Assembly (NCBI GenBank): GCA_037951105.1
Contig: JBAMJV010001372.1
Location: forward strand, 62,001-126,000
Length of the DNA stretch: 64,000 bases
Direction of reading: 5' to 3'
Origin: Echinarachnius parma
Taxonomy: Eukaryota > Echinodermata > Echinoidea > Clypeasteroida > Echinarachniidae
Positions within the stretch are counted from its first letter, which is position 1. Each line of letters opens with the position of its first letter. Below, one piece after another: positions 51,801 through 61,144 of this stretch. The position numbers were made by a program, and so were the translations under genes. The notes beneath the pieces are model-generated. The model saw only the letters and a list, made by a program, of their open reading frames with translations. It searched no databases and had not been told where the DNA came from.

Positions 51801-51908
51801 ACCTCGGTCTTCAAGTTCATCATCAACGAAGTGCTGTCGCCGTTCATGAAACACCGTCCCGCAAAAACTCACAGCAGCAGGAGTCAAAATGTGACGAGGG
51901 ACCTATGA
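43362..51908 (+). CDS. PLA2G15: PLA2G15-like lysosomal phospholipase A2 (LCAT family), complete
   Basis: Eight exons (43362-43455, 45060-45216, 45586-45704, 46343-46441, 48840-49067, 49729-49974, 50830-50974, 51719-51908) join in phase to 425 codons plus stop; human is 412 aa. The family acts in lysosomes as phospholipase A and 1-O-acylceramide synthase. Residues 1 to about 20 form a signal peptide. RPPVILIPGDGG (26-37) is the family's start of the mature fold. Cys55 and Cys78 match the conserved disulphide. Catalytic triad: Ser188 in SHSLG, Asp350 in GDGTVN and His384 in GGEHLAIL. Other blocks: DGVDVQVPGFG, VRGAPYD-like IRGAPYDFRKAP, and FPDSDPKI. A sequon (NRT) lies at 45. Exons 3, 7 and 8 have partial tandem copies beside them. 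LCAT itself is the alternative; the overall match is better to PLA2G15. Confidence 0.92.
43783..44245. repeat. Two related inverted-repeat hairpins
   Basis: The first pairs TTTTCATGGCCTC...AATTGCAGT with TGCAATTCATTGTAAATGAGG...GATAGATTTGTCGATC. The second pairs ATCGTTTTCATGGCCTC..AATTGCAGT with ACTGCAATTAAATG..GAAAATGATAGATTTGTCGATC. Each is about 130-180 bp. Confidence 0.7.
44467..44920. mobile_element. hAT-like non-autonomous element, short copy
   Basis: Exact 8-bp direct repeats GAAAAGAA at 44459-44466 and 44921-44928 flank ends TAAGGCTGAGTC and GACTCGGCCTTA. The subterminal TCGGGTCCCGG / CGGGTTCCGACCG motifs match 12230-13506. 454 bp. Confidence 0.88.
45060..45216 (+). CDS. PLA2G15: PLA2G15 exon 2
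   Basis: Acceptor TTGTTTAG, donor ATGAA|GTAAGC. It encodes PGDGGCQLQATLNRTS through FDCFIDNM with both conserved cysteines. Confidence 0.9.
45290..45567 (-). mobile_element. Family A MITE fragment in PLA2G15 intron 2
   Basis: Internal family A order with right end CCAAAACTGCACTATCCTTTTAA. It ends 18 bp before exon 3, so the acceptor tract lies directly against the element. Confidence 0.75.
45586..45704 (+). CDS. PLA2G15: PLA2G15 exon 3
   Basis: Acceptor TTCCTACAG, donor TATG|GTATGT. It encodes LIYDPQTRTTLNTDGVDV and QVPGFGNTSTVEWLDPSKVS. A decayed copy of its 3' part follows at 45955. Confidence 0.9.
45716..45928 (+). repeat. ATC/CAT trinucleotide microsatellite
   Basis: About 210 bp of CAT repeats with scattered CGT, TCT and CCT variants, directly after the exon 3 donor. 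Open frames of poly-His, poly-Ile and poly-Met here are artefacts. Confidence 0.95.
45955..46062 (+). pseudogene. Partial downstream copy of PLA2G15 exon 3
   Basis: It repeats GTGGATGTCCAGGTACCAGG through the donor TATG|GTATGT of exon 3, with indels and an in-frame TAG. No acceptor is kept. Confidence 0.85.
46077..46295 (+). repeat. SINE-like repeat, family G
   Basis: CTTCAGCAAGACACTTCATC, CTCAACCCAGGTGTAGAAAATGG and ATAAAGTGCTTCATAAAAATG form a typical SINE body. The ACCCAGGTGTA block matches the inverse of 10240-10260. Confidence 0.55.
46343..46441 (+). CDS. PLA2G15: PLA2G15 exon 4
   Basis: Acceptor CCTTTGCAG, donor CCAA|GTAAGC. It encodes AYYTHLVDALVKEGYQRG and VDIRGAPYDFRKAP. Confidence 0.9.
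46664..46847 (-). mobile_element. Family A MITE fragment
   Basis: ACTTGAGTATTGGTACTTCC to AAGTCTACCGGCCGG: the left half of the second subfamily, broken at the CCGGCCGG block. Confidence 0.75.
47133..47368. mobile_element. Palindromic element, about 235 bp
   Basis: GAAGGGCCTATTTGCTCAAAATAC at the left pairs with GTATTTTGAGTAAATACGCCCTTC at the right; arms are about 105 bp. Confidence 0.7.
47642..48374. mobile_element. TTAA-flanked MITE, family C, long copy
   Basis: TTAA at 47638-47641 and 48375-48378. Ends AGGGTACCGCCGGGC and GCCTGGTGGTACCCT. 733 bp, GC-richer than its surroundings. GGAACCACGGCTATTTACTGG matches the family's inner hairpin. Confidence 0.82.
48379..48403 (+). mobile_element. 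Family A MITE end fragment
   Basis: GTTTGACCAATACTCAACTA then TCCCT, an exact family A right end, sandwiched between family C and family B copies. Confidence 0.8.
48408..48787 (+). mobile_element. TTAA-flanked MITE, family B
   Basis: TTAA at 48404-48407 and 48788-48791. Ends AGGGAATTAGTAACTTTG and TTACTTTAAGTCCCT. Matches 786-1173 throughout. It ends 52 bp before exon 5. Confidence 0.88.
48840..49067 (+). CDS. PLA2G15: PLA2G15 exon 5 (catalytic serine)
   Basis: Acceptor TCTCTGTCCAG, donor TCAG|GTATGG. It encodes GGDYFWRLQQLIEETF and VVLVSHSLGCIFTLYFL with nucleophile Ser188, then SWKNRYIQAWVPISGPFAG. Confidence 0.92.
49068..49728 (+). other. PLA2G15 intron 5
   Basis: AGGGGTAGTTGATCTGGG at about 49406 may be a family A relic; otherwise nothing recognised. 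Confidence 0.5.
49729..49974 (+). CDS. PLA2G15: PLA2G15 exon 6
   Basis: Acceptor CTTATGATAG, donor CCAG|GTATTG. It encodes DNLDEYVIAALTARRAQRS, then SYVLLPNLDYWTADEVI and TPTTNYTTRNY, equivalent to the family's TPTINYTLRDY block. Confidence 0.9.
49975..50503 (+). other. PLA2G15 intron 6 with SINE tails
   Basis: AATGCGCTATAAAAGAAAC followed by TTATTATTA (about 50358-50398) and ATTGATGCCGCAATATAAATG (about 50428-50448) are SINE-tail-like; the latter recurs at about 54795. Confidence 0.45.
50504..50829 (+). pseudogene. Two partial copies of PLA2G15 exon 7
   Basis: Copies start at 50504 and 50667, each after an AG acceptor, and carry about 85-90 bp of the exon's 5' part, then AT-rich intron sequence. 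The three exon starts are exactly 163 bp apart. Frameshifts and lost codons make both dead. The two copies are near-identical to one another. Confidence 0.88.
50830..50974 (+). CDS. PLA2G15: PLA2G15 exon 7 (catalytic aspartate)
   Basis: Acceptor GTAATAATAG (weak pyrimidine tract), donor GGAA|GTAAGT. It encodes VPVFAIHGISIPTEEAY, YSTFPDSDPKI and GKGDGTVNLRSL with Asp350. Confidence 0.9.
50975..51374 (+). other. PLA2G15 intron 7
   Basis: No element ends found. It ends in a TTGCTTTTTCAG acceptor of the first exon 8 copy. Confidence 0.55.
51375..51718 (+). pseudogene. Two partial upstream copies of PLA2G15 exon 8
   Basis: Copies start at 51375 and 51554 after good acceptors. The first, spliced from exon 7, would read KWRMEQ and stop (TAA). 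The second, spliced the same way, is open for its whole length and runs on in frame through the third copy. The second may be a usable alternative exon start. Confidence 0.75.
51719..51908 (+). CDS. PLA2G15: PLA2G15 exon 8 (catalytic histidine)
   Basis: Acceptor TCCTTCAG. It encodes KWRMEQYPPIREFEVEG, GGEHLAIL with His384, and the end SRSQNVTRDL, then TGA at 51906-51908. It is preferred over the upstream copies because it alone continues with FKFIINEVLSPFM, matching the family's C-terminal helix. Confidence 0.88.
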
Positions 51909-51986
51909 CACTAGGTCGTATGCAATTTTAAATTTTTTTTTGTATGTGTATTTGTGTATGATTGGCCTTTGTCATATGTCAGCTGT

Positions 51987-51992
51987 AATAAA
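51987..51992 (+). terminator. Candidate PLA2G15 polyadenylation signal
   Basis: AATAAA 79 bases past the stop, followed by G/T-rich sequence (GGGTGGTCATGATGAGCGG). Confidence 0.45.
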
Positions 51993-52040
51993 AGGGTGGT
52001 CATGATGAGCGGTATTCAAAATGAACAAGATGTTACTCTT

Positions 52041-52266
52041 AAGCCCAGCACACACGGAGCCGACTTGACCCGATCCAACTGGTTTTCAGTCGGATCGGGT
52101 CAGTGTGTGTTGCGTCAAGTCTCCAAGGTTACCAGTCGGAAGCCAGTCGGAAACTAGTCGGGACCGATTGAACATGTTGAATCGGATACAACTGATCGGG
52201 CCCAACTCTAAAGCCTGACTGTAAACCAGTCGGATTGTTTCAAGAAGCTCTGTGTGTGTTGGGCTT
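52041..52266. mobile_element. Small MITE, 226 bp
   Basis: Inverted ends AAGCCCAGCACACACGGAGC and AAGCCCAACACACACAGAGC. Interior rich in CAGTCGGA / TCCGACTG. Confidence 0.82.
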
Positions 52267-52435
52267 TATTGACATGAACATTGCTGTAGGCTTGTTCAAA
52301 TATGCAATGAATAGTGTTTGACCTGCCAGTATAACTAAATATTTTTACTCGTTCTCTTTTTTAGTATCTGAAATCCCCATAGACTTTGTACATAGCTCAC
52401 CAGAAACGGGTTAAATTGCCAAATTCATCCCCTTT

Positions 52436-53080
52436 TTTGTGTACTGTTGAGGAAATAGGAGATGTTACTTGGTTCTAATTTAATTGGACACTCACATTGA
52501 GCATGGCAATAAGATGCAAACATTATTAAATATGGTCAGTATAAATTGCCGATTTCATATTTGTGTGTACTATTGAGGGAACAGGACATAGTACTCTGTT
52601 CTTATTCAGTTGTACACTCAGGGTGGAATTCTCATTAAAAGGTTAAATTTAGCACCAGACTAAAACGCGTCATACGCGTCGTTTTACGTCAGAAATTAAA
52701 CCCACTGTTTTGTGCTTTCTACACTCGGTTCTGACAGCCGAGGTATAGGTTTCCCCGCAAGATGAGCCCATATAATTTAGATAAAAAGTCAAATAAATCT
52801 GGCAAAATCAACAATATTGTCAAGTTTTCTCATATTTTTGTATACTTTCTTCCTGCCAGTTTAGCGTAAAAAAATAAGCATCAGGCGCAATGGTTTATTC
52901 ATAGGTTATGTGTGGCGTTTGTGTAGGATGAGTGCGCATCTAGCAACAAGCGCGCATTTAGAAATAAACGTGCATCGTTCGCCATGCGGCGCTCCATAAA
53001 GTGGTGGGTTAAATTTAACCTTTTGATGAGAATTCCACCCTTACGTTCAGCATGGCTATAAGATGCATACATTAATACCA
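52436..53080 (+). repeat. Local tandem duplication, second copy split by a MITE
   Basis: 52436-52520 (GTGTACTGTTGAGGAAATAGG .. GAGCATGGCAATAAGATGC) recurs from 52562. The second copy is split after ACACTCA at 52620 and resumes at 53041 with TTACGTTCAGCATGGCTATAAG. Confidence 0.75.
52621..53040. mobile_element. MITE, 420 bp
   Basis: Inverted ends GGGTGGAATTCTCATTAAAA and GGGTGGAATTCTCATCAAAA, continuing GGTTAAATTTA in both. CG-rich stretches inside. The exact duplication of target bases is not clear. Confidence 0.85.
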
Positions 53081-53587
53081 CTATAGCAAATACGTTTGGT
53101 GTAAATAAACAAATATTGTATAAATGTATGCACAGGAAAGCAAAATCAAGACTCCCTTATATGCATTTTTCTGGTTAGATTATCACTTCATTGTTGGTTT
53201 GAAAAAAAGGTATGAATTGAAAGAAAATTAATTGGGTGATGTAATATTCCAAAACATAACTTCCATGTATGATTGAAACTTATGGAGCTATGAATGTATC
53301 ACATGCTTCAATTTCAGCAAAATGTTTGATTAAATGTAGTATACTGTACTATGCATTTTTGTTAATATATCTACTAAAAGAGTATCAATATTTCCTGTTT
53401 ATTCTTTTTGCAATTTATGAAATGCAGAAATTCAATATGATGGTTTTCAAGATGAAATATGATGCACATGGAATACCAAAGTATGATATCACAGCCATTC
53501 ATTGCCATTTATTTGTGTTCGTTTGAAATAATCTCTGGCAACCAAAACAAATAAATAGGTGACCCAACGGTTGCTAAGAACTTATGG
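53081..53587. other. Non-coding AT-rich stretch
   Basis: Nothing recognisable. Confidence 0.5.
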
Positions 53588-54076
53588 CCTAGTCCCACTA
53601 TAGCGTATCTCCTACCGTTTCCTATCTCACCCCGGAATGTACTCTGCCGTAATCTGACAAAAGGAAGCAACTGACAATTGGTAGTTTTCTTGTAAATGAG
53701 GATTTTTCTTATGATATTTGTGTAGTTACTTCCTTTTGAACTATTCATTTCTCGTAAATGGATTGTCAGGTGACTTGTTTACCATCAATTGTGAAGAGCA
53801 TAATTATCTCAGATTCTCAATTACCCCAAAACAAGTCAAAAAAGACTATCCATACAATTGTCAGTTGCTTCCTTTTGTCAGATTACGGCAGTACTAGCAG
53901 AAAACTTGCAGGAAGCGAAATGCGAACCAAGGTCGGAATGGACTAGTGTCTATTAATTCGGCTCCATTTCACACGAAATGAAAGGTCATGGATCCTCAAC
54001 AGTTGCTAGATACTGACCGTCTGCCACATTTTGGTCGGATAGAACGCAGAAGGAGATACACTATAATGGGACTAGG
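53588..54076. mobile_element. Palindromic MITE, 489 bp
   Basis: Ends CCTAGTCCCACTATAGCGTA and CCTAGTCCCATTATAGTGTA. Inner pair GCCGTAATCTGACAAAAGG / CCTTTTGTCAGATTACGGC shows the arms are long. Confidence 0.85.
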
Positions 54077-55790
54077 GGATTAAAAGAATATGATGTCATT
54101 AATTTGGTTGTCTATACATTTGAATGACATTGATTACTTGATAAGTGTTTCTGTTTTGTGGTTGTCAGTAAAAAGATGCACGAAAAAAAAAAAAAGGTCC
54201 ATTCCTATTTAAAGTGATGCATTATTAACTTTGTTAAATTCAACCAAAATGACTTGAAGCTTTCACATTTCCCTTGTACATGTACCTTGTGATTTGGCTT
54301 AAATGGTAACAGAAGAATGAAATGGGTTTTGATTTGTCAAATGTCTTCCTTATTATGAAGATATTTATGATTTAATTGAAAACCATTCTGGAATGCTTTG
54401 ATTGTAGTCAAAATCAATGGGTAGTACGTGATGAAATATGAAATAAATTTGCAATTTTTTTTACTAGGTAAACAGTGTTCTTTTCCTATGAAACTCTCAC
54501 ACATTAAAAAAAAAAGTATCTTCCGATGATATTGGTTGACGTCTCAGATGTCACTTTTGGAAACATCTTAATCTTATACAGTTAATGAATCACTTTAAGA
54601 TTTGACATGTTATAATATATAAGTTGTTTCGCCAGTATGTATATTATTTGTTGCCATCCATCTAGTTACTCTTCAGGTTTGATTTTGATTTTGATTTGAT
54701 TTGATTTATTTATTTTTCAATGTAATGTACCATTTAATCGATCTGCCCTTTTCAGCTCATAAATGATGCAGGTTCATTCTTTGTTTATTTCTAGATTGAT
54801 GGCGCAATATAAATGCTGTTGTATTATTATCAGTTTGTTTTTTATTACCATTTCTATGAAAGTTCATGGAAAAGTATTAGTATCCCCTCATTTCATCTCA
54901 GCCTGTTTTATTTATCTATATATTGTTTGTTTCTTTTGAGTTTTGTTTCGTCTCTTTTTATAATGTATTTATTATATATCCATGAAGGTGCATGATTGGG
55001 TATTGTATCGACCTCTTGTTTTCATTCAAGTTATTTTGGGTTAATGGTCTAAATTGCCTTTCATTTTATTTGATTTATTATTACTCTCATCTTAAATGCA
55101 TAAAATAGTCTTTAAGTCTTGGAACACAGTCACTATTGACATAATTCTTATAAATTTGTGCTAAACTTTATTAATGAGGTGTGAGAGAAATAAGAAATAA
55201 TTGTCTTCCAAATTCGGTATGAGTACAAATAATTTGTCAAAGTATGCAACTTATCCCTATAATTTTGCATGATTTCATGATTATTATTTTTTTTTACAAT
55301 TAAGTTTGAGAACTCTTTATTTGTAATGGTGTAAAGATGTTTATGTTCAACTTCCTTTATACTGGAGTTCCAAGTTCACTATAATATACAGTATGTCACG
55401 ATATTTCGCATGATTTCACGATTGTGTAGTTCGTTTTTAAAATGAAACTTGAATGTTGTATAGATTTAATGGTGTAAAGATATTTAATATGTTATTCTCA
55501 TCAAAGTGTGCGTTATAGCAATGGCGACTTCCTTTGTGGCAGAGTTCCAAGCTCGTGACATACAGTAGGAAGTCACGCGCTTCCTAATTCAAAATAAATA
55601 ATTTATCTTTGCACGGTGTTATGCAAAACCCAAAAATTTGAACTTTGGAATACATTTAATAATACAATATTGCAAGTGAATTGCTGATTTATTTATGAAA
55701 TGTTAAGATAAGTCGGGTCAGTCGTAGAATATATGAAGCTTTTTGTACATAGAACGATTTTTTATTATAATCATTGAACGTGAAATGATT
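54077..55790. other. Non-coding, with dispersed repeat at 54305-54590
   Basis: 54305-54590 matches 24185-24420. GATTGATGGCGCAATATAAATG at about 54794 is a SINE-tail-like block. The rest is AT-rich without recognisable content. Confidence 0.5.
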
Positions 55791-56307
55791 GAAATTAAAT
55801 GAAAGCGATAATTCTGTAAATTCTGTGAATGAAAAAAGATGTAAAAATCTATTATTATGTTTAATCCAAAGAAAATACAACTTTATACATTTCACATATA
55901 TTGTAGATATTGCATTTTATAAAATACTTTCATGTACATTGTATATAGACAACTCGGTTGTACATATATGTTTCAGTTGGGCATATTTTTTTTTTCAGGC
56001 GCACATCATATTAGTTGTATTATTTGCTGTTCGTAATACACTTAGAAACATCAGTATGAAGCTCTATATAAATATTATGTATTATTATTTTTTATTATTA
56101 TTATTATTATTGTTATGCCTCTGCCAACGAAGTGGCAGCTAGGAGGCATTATGCTTCATGCTATTGTTTGATGATTTTTGTGCAATCTTTCAAATTCTGA
56201 ACATGAGCTCATTGCACTATTCTAACAATGGTTTGTAGTGTTACATTAACAAAACAAAACAATGAAAGAATTTAAGTGTTGTTTTCAGAACCAAGTACTA
56301 AGGTTAA
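55791..56307. other. AT-rich stretch with a small GGAGGCAT hairpin relic
   Basis: ATGCCTCTGCCAACGAAGTGG...AGGAGGCATTATG at 56115-56152 is a relic of the repeat at 19985. Otherwise nothing. Confidence 0.5.
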
Positions 56308-56723
56308 AGGGGTAGTTCAGTTTTGGTATAGAGGGTGCTTCAAGAAATAATTTTTTTGTGAGGTAATGAAAAACTGAGTGTCAAATTTGAAAGAGCATAC
56401 AATTTTAATGACAGAATAAACTTTGATTTTGATCAAAATCGGTTCAGAAACAGCTGAAATATCAATAAATATATCCGATCGGAATAAACCTTGGGCCCCA
56501 GGTTTATTCAATGATTTAAACAAATAAAAAATAAAATACTTTCTCTCTATCTCATCTCTCTATTTAATCATTATTTTAAAAAATCACATACAATTTTTGT
56601 ATAAAAAATGGTTTAAACCAAGAGCATGGTGGAGTTATAACAATTAGTTTGTAACCCGTTTGTAATGTTATGGTGCAGGTTTTGGTTACTAAAATTTAGT
56701 TTGACCAAAACTGTACTACCCCT
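56308..56723 (-). mobile_element. TTAA-flanked MITE, family A, 416 bp
   Basis: TTAA at 56304-56307 and 56724-56727. Ends AGGGGTAGTTCAGTTTTGG and CCAAAACTGTACTACCCCT, with part of the interior deleted. Confidence 0.88.
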
Positions 56724-56727
56724 TTAA

Positions 56728-57139
56728 AGGTGATCCATTCACTAATTATTGGTTGTTTTATTTCAATATTCTGAACAGGGCCCTAGCTGTTTTGTGAAAC
56801 TTTTCAAATTGTAAATCTGCTACCATTATGATGTAGATGTTGTCATAATAGTTACTTGAACATTTACAGCAAATTACAAAATTACAATTGATTGTAACTA
56901 CTTCGGCAACGCTGCGTGCTGGTGACGTAGTAGTTTGACATACCGTAATAATTTGACTTTAACAACAACTTGAAAAGTTTCACAAAACGAACCCATAACC
57001 GTTTGTTCGTGTTATTTCTTTTTAGCAAACTGATTGAAAAGTAATACTATATGATTTGTATTTACTGCCATTCAGTATTTTAGTTTGTCAAGGGTCCTTC
57101 TAATAATGAACATTTGACATGAAACTCTTACCTCCATAT
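56728..57139. other. Non-coding stretch
   Basis: Nothing recognisable. Confidence 0.5.
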
Positions 57140-58212
57140 CAGTCAATACAAACTTAGCCAAAGTGACATGTTATTTAAGCAAGCTACCTGACGTTGTCTA
57201 CGAGTTTATTCACTTTTCTGTTTACTTTGTATTTATATCTTAATTTCTTAATAACTTTCATATCAATTGTTTGAAACTTAGCCAACATGTTATTTAAACA
57301 AGCTACCTGAATTATTGTATGAGCTTATTCACTTTTCTGTTTTCTTTGTTTTATATCTTCATTTCTCATCTTCATTTCTCAACAATCTCCATATTACTTG
57401 TTTAAAACTTAGCCAACATGACAGAATAATTCAGGTAGTTAATAGCTTTTCTGTTTTCTTTTTAAAAATCTTCATTTCTTAATAACCTCCATATCGCTTG
57501 TTTAAAACTTGGCCAACATGTCATGATATTTAAACACTGAGGGCTATTTGAAGTAGTAGTAATGAGTTCATTCACTTTTCTATCTATATATTTCTTAATA
57601 ACCTTCATATCACTTGTTTAAAATCTTAGCCAACATGACATGTTATAAACTACATGTAGCTACCTGAATTATTCTGAGTTTATTCACTATTTTTGTTTTC
57701 TTAAAAAAAAAAATTTCTGAGTAACCTCCATATTACTTGTTTAAAACTTAGCCAACATGACATATTTAAAGAAGCTATTTGAAGTAGTATGAGTTTATGT
57801 AATAGCTTTTCTGTTTTCTTTTTTATATCTTTATTTCTTGATAACCTTCATATCAATTGTTTAAAATCTTAGCCAACTTGTCATGTTATTTAAACAAGCT
57901 ACCTGAAGAAGTCTGAGTTTATGTAATAGCTTTTCTGTTTTCTTTTTTATATCTTTATTTCTTGATAACCTTCATATCAATTGTTTAAAATCTTAGCCAA
58001 CTTGTCATGTTATTTAAACAAGCTACCTGAAGAAGTCTGAGTTTATTTAATAGCTTTTCTGTTTTCTTTTTTATATCTTTATTTCTTAATAACCTTCATA
58101 TCAAGTTTAATTAAAACCTTAGCCAACTTGAAATGTTATTTAAACAAGCTACCTGAAGTAGTAGTAGTGAGTTTATTCACTTTTCTGTTTTATTTTTTCA
58201 TATCTTTATTTC
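57140..58212 (+). repeat. Tandem array, unit about 120 bp, about nine copies
   Basis: Units share CTTAGCCAACATG (or CTTGTCATG), TTATTTAAACAAGCTACCTGA, GAGTTTATTCACTTTTCTG, TTTTATATCTTTATTTCTTA and ACCTTCATATCAATTG. Copies around 57840-58060 are nearly identical; edge copies are more diverged. Confidence 0.88.
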
Positions 58213-58743
58213 TGAAGGTTCATGATCTGTTGTTTTCAGCATTTCCATCTCCATCTGATTTTGTTCTAGTTTTATAAAAAAAAAACACATACCTACACAA
58301 TAGTGTCATCTATGTACCGTGAATAAACTTCATATATTACATGTACTACTGAACAGAACGTTTTGTCAAGTGTTTGTTGTTTGTGATCTTTGGGCATTCT
58401 CCTCGAAGACGTGCCCACGACTTGGCACGCATGACTAAAAGAACAGATGCGCAAATTGCATAGAACATGGGATCTTTTACAAAAGTTTTAGTCATGCATA
58501 CCAAGACGTGGGCTGAATACCGCCCCTGGAGGGCTGAGGAGCGGTAGTGATTTTTGAGCACTCAAGCTTGCATCCAGTACATTTTATCAGGGTTGGCACT
58601 TCTTATCTGTAGCCCCCCCCCCCCCCCCCCCCCCCCCCTGCTGATGTATCAGCAGAGGATTAGCAGAGAGTAGAGAGAATGAACTGCATAATCTACTAAA
58701 GGAGGAGAATAGTCTATCAGGTTCTGTAAAGCAGCAATTTTTG
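58213..58743. other. Non-coding, with a poly-C tract
   Basis: C run at about 58614-58638. GACGTGCCCACGACTTGGC... and CCAAGACGTGGGCTG near 58410 and 58502 hint at an inverted repeat. Confidence 0.5.
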
Positions 58744-60211
58744 TTGCTATAATCTTGGAAACAGTTTTTAATTTGGTCTAAATACATTACTGATGAGAAA
58801 AAGTGATGTTTCCATTTTCTATTTTTGGTCCCAGGGTGCATTTTGGCGATTTTAAAGATAATTAGCTAATTTGCATATTTGTAAAATAAGGTCAGGGTCA
58901 TTTTCTATCTAGGAATAGTACAATATTGATAAAAACTAGTATTCTATGGTATTTTGGGGCAAGGATTCCATTTCCGGTGCTTGTTTGTAAGTGCTGTATG
59001 GGAAACACTCTGAAATCCAAGATGGCTTCCCTAATTTGCATATTTTATGAATATTGTTGATTTTCAGTGACTACAACCCCTAATAAGCAATAATTCTGGA
59101 TTATTATTTGTCAGTTATGTTCTAAGTATGTATTTAAGATATCAAAGATGAGTTGCCATCGTGGCAACCTCTAGCAATGCATATTATTTGCATAATTATG
59201 TATTTTACCTAATTTGCATATTCCCCCAAATCGAGTATATTGGGAACCCGGCAAGTAAAAAAGACAAGTAATACCACTTTTCCAAGGTTTTAAAGGGCAA
59301 CGAATCCATTTATGATACCTATTTACCTGTATCACCTCGGCAACCCGCATAAATCCAAGATGGCCGCCTTTGTCATTTTAAAGTAAATAATGCTATTATT
59401 TTGCTACTTTAATTGCATTTAATTTATAAAAGTATGATTTGTTTACTGTAAGCAAACACCTACATTGTGATTCAATTATTCTAGTTGCTCATTCCAATAA
59501 TTAAAAGTCAAAACATTATAATATCAATCTAATATAACCAAAATAATATAGTCGTGTATCATAACATGTGTAATTTAGGGAGCAGTCATCTTGGATTTGA
59601 GATGGATGCCATGGTGATACAGGTAAATAAGTATCAAAAATGGATCTGCTGCCCCCAAAAACCTTGGAAAAGTGGTATTACTTGTCTTTTTTACTTGCCG
59701 GGTTCCCAATATACTCGATTTCGGGGAATATGGAAATTAGGTAAAATACATAATTATGCAAATAATATGCATTGCTAGAGGTTGCCACGATGGCAACTCA
59801 TATTTGATATCTTAAATACATACTTAGAACATAACTGACAAATAATAATCAGGAATTATTGCTTATTAGGGGCTGTAGCCACTGAAAATCAATAATATTC
59901 ATAAATATGCAAATTAGGGGCAGTCATCTTGGATTTCAGAGTGTTTCCCATACAGCACTTACAAACGAGCACCGGAAATGGAATCCTTGCCCTAAAATAC
60001 CATAGAATACTAGTTTTTTTATCAATATTGCACTATTCCTAGATAGAAAATGACCCCTGACCTTATTTCACAAATATGCAAATAAGCTAATTATCTTTAA
60101 AATCGCCAAAATGCACACTGGGACCAAAAATAAAAAATGGAAACATCACTTTTTCTCATCAGTAATGTATTTAGACCAAATTAAAAACTGTTTCCAAGAT
60201 TATAGCAAAAA
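58744..60211. repeat. Large palindrome, arms about 625 bp
   Basis: The left arm, about 58744-59366, is the inverted copy of about 59580-60211. For example TAATCTTGGAAACAGTTTTT / AAAAACTGTTTCCAAGATTA, and GGTTGCCACGATGGCAACTC against its partner near 59150. The unpaired centre is about 59370-59578. No coding content or target duplication found. Confidence 0.88.
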
Positions 60212-61143
60212 ATTTCACAACATTTATTTGTACTACATTAGGGGATATACTAGAAGGGGAGACCATGGTGAAGCCCTGGCTCTGGAATGTCTTATCAGTT
60301 GGTTGCCATGCCAACTGAGATATGAGCAGAGCAGAGGGGGCAGGAACCAGGGCAGTTAATCTCTCTGGGCCTTGAGGGAAGTAAACACAGCATGGGATTG
60401 TTGACAGTAGTAATAAAACTGATAAGAATGTGGTCGATATGGAAACAAAAATGATAAGAATGTGGTCGATATGGAAACAAAAATGATAAAATTGATCACC
60501 ACGATGGTGGAAGACAAGCTAATGGGACAATCACGTCATGCATATTAATAAAACCTTGATAGCTTTAATAGTTGCATGCCAAGTCTATTTTGGATGGCGC
60601 GGTAAGAATTAAACGCATGATCTTTTTAGTTGATAACTAGGGTTAATTTAGTGGGTACCTAAAGCTTACCCAGCTAACCCTAGTTGAGGGCCCTAGGAAA
60701 AGTGCTTGTTACTCACTATTCTGTATCTGACTAAGCATGGAACTAAGCTAGCAGGGTTTTATTAATATATGGGCCCTGCATGGTCCTTGTGAAACCATTG
60801 TGAAAATAAATTTAATAAAAGGGGAAGGAAACGCGGTACATTTTTACTTACTGTTACTGACTGTAAGTGCTGAATTCCTGTCACTTCTAGTCGTATACTA
60901 ATAATTTCTATTTCTGTATGTAAAGCGGAATGACAATTATCTTTTTAAATTTTAGATTATGCCGAATGTTGAATCGTACAAATGTAAGTCTGTTGATATT
61001 TCAATGGTATTGGTGAAGGCTATACCTGCTTGTTTTTTATAACTTTACACAGCTCAACCAGTACTCTTGTATTATTTGAACAAATAGCCCGAACCAATTC
61101 CGAACTATGTACAGCACTCTTTAAAATATATATGCCCATATCT
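60212..61143. other. Non-coding, with a 33-bp tandem repeat
   Basis: About 60416-60486 holds AACTGATAAGAATGTGGTCG / AAATGATAAGAATGTGGTCG in tandem. Otherwise nothing. Confidence 0.55.
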
Positions 61144-61144
61144 G

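Noticed and set aside
51270..51908. Single 212-codon frame as one exon
   Set aside because: It spans three tandem exon 8 copies and intron sequence; only parts are exon, although the stretch from 51554 could be used as an alternative end.
60111..60359. 82-codon frame
   Set aside because: It begins inside the right arm of a large palindrome, and the left arm gives a similar frame on the other strand; no family match.
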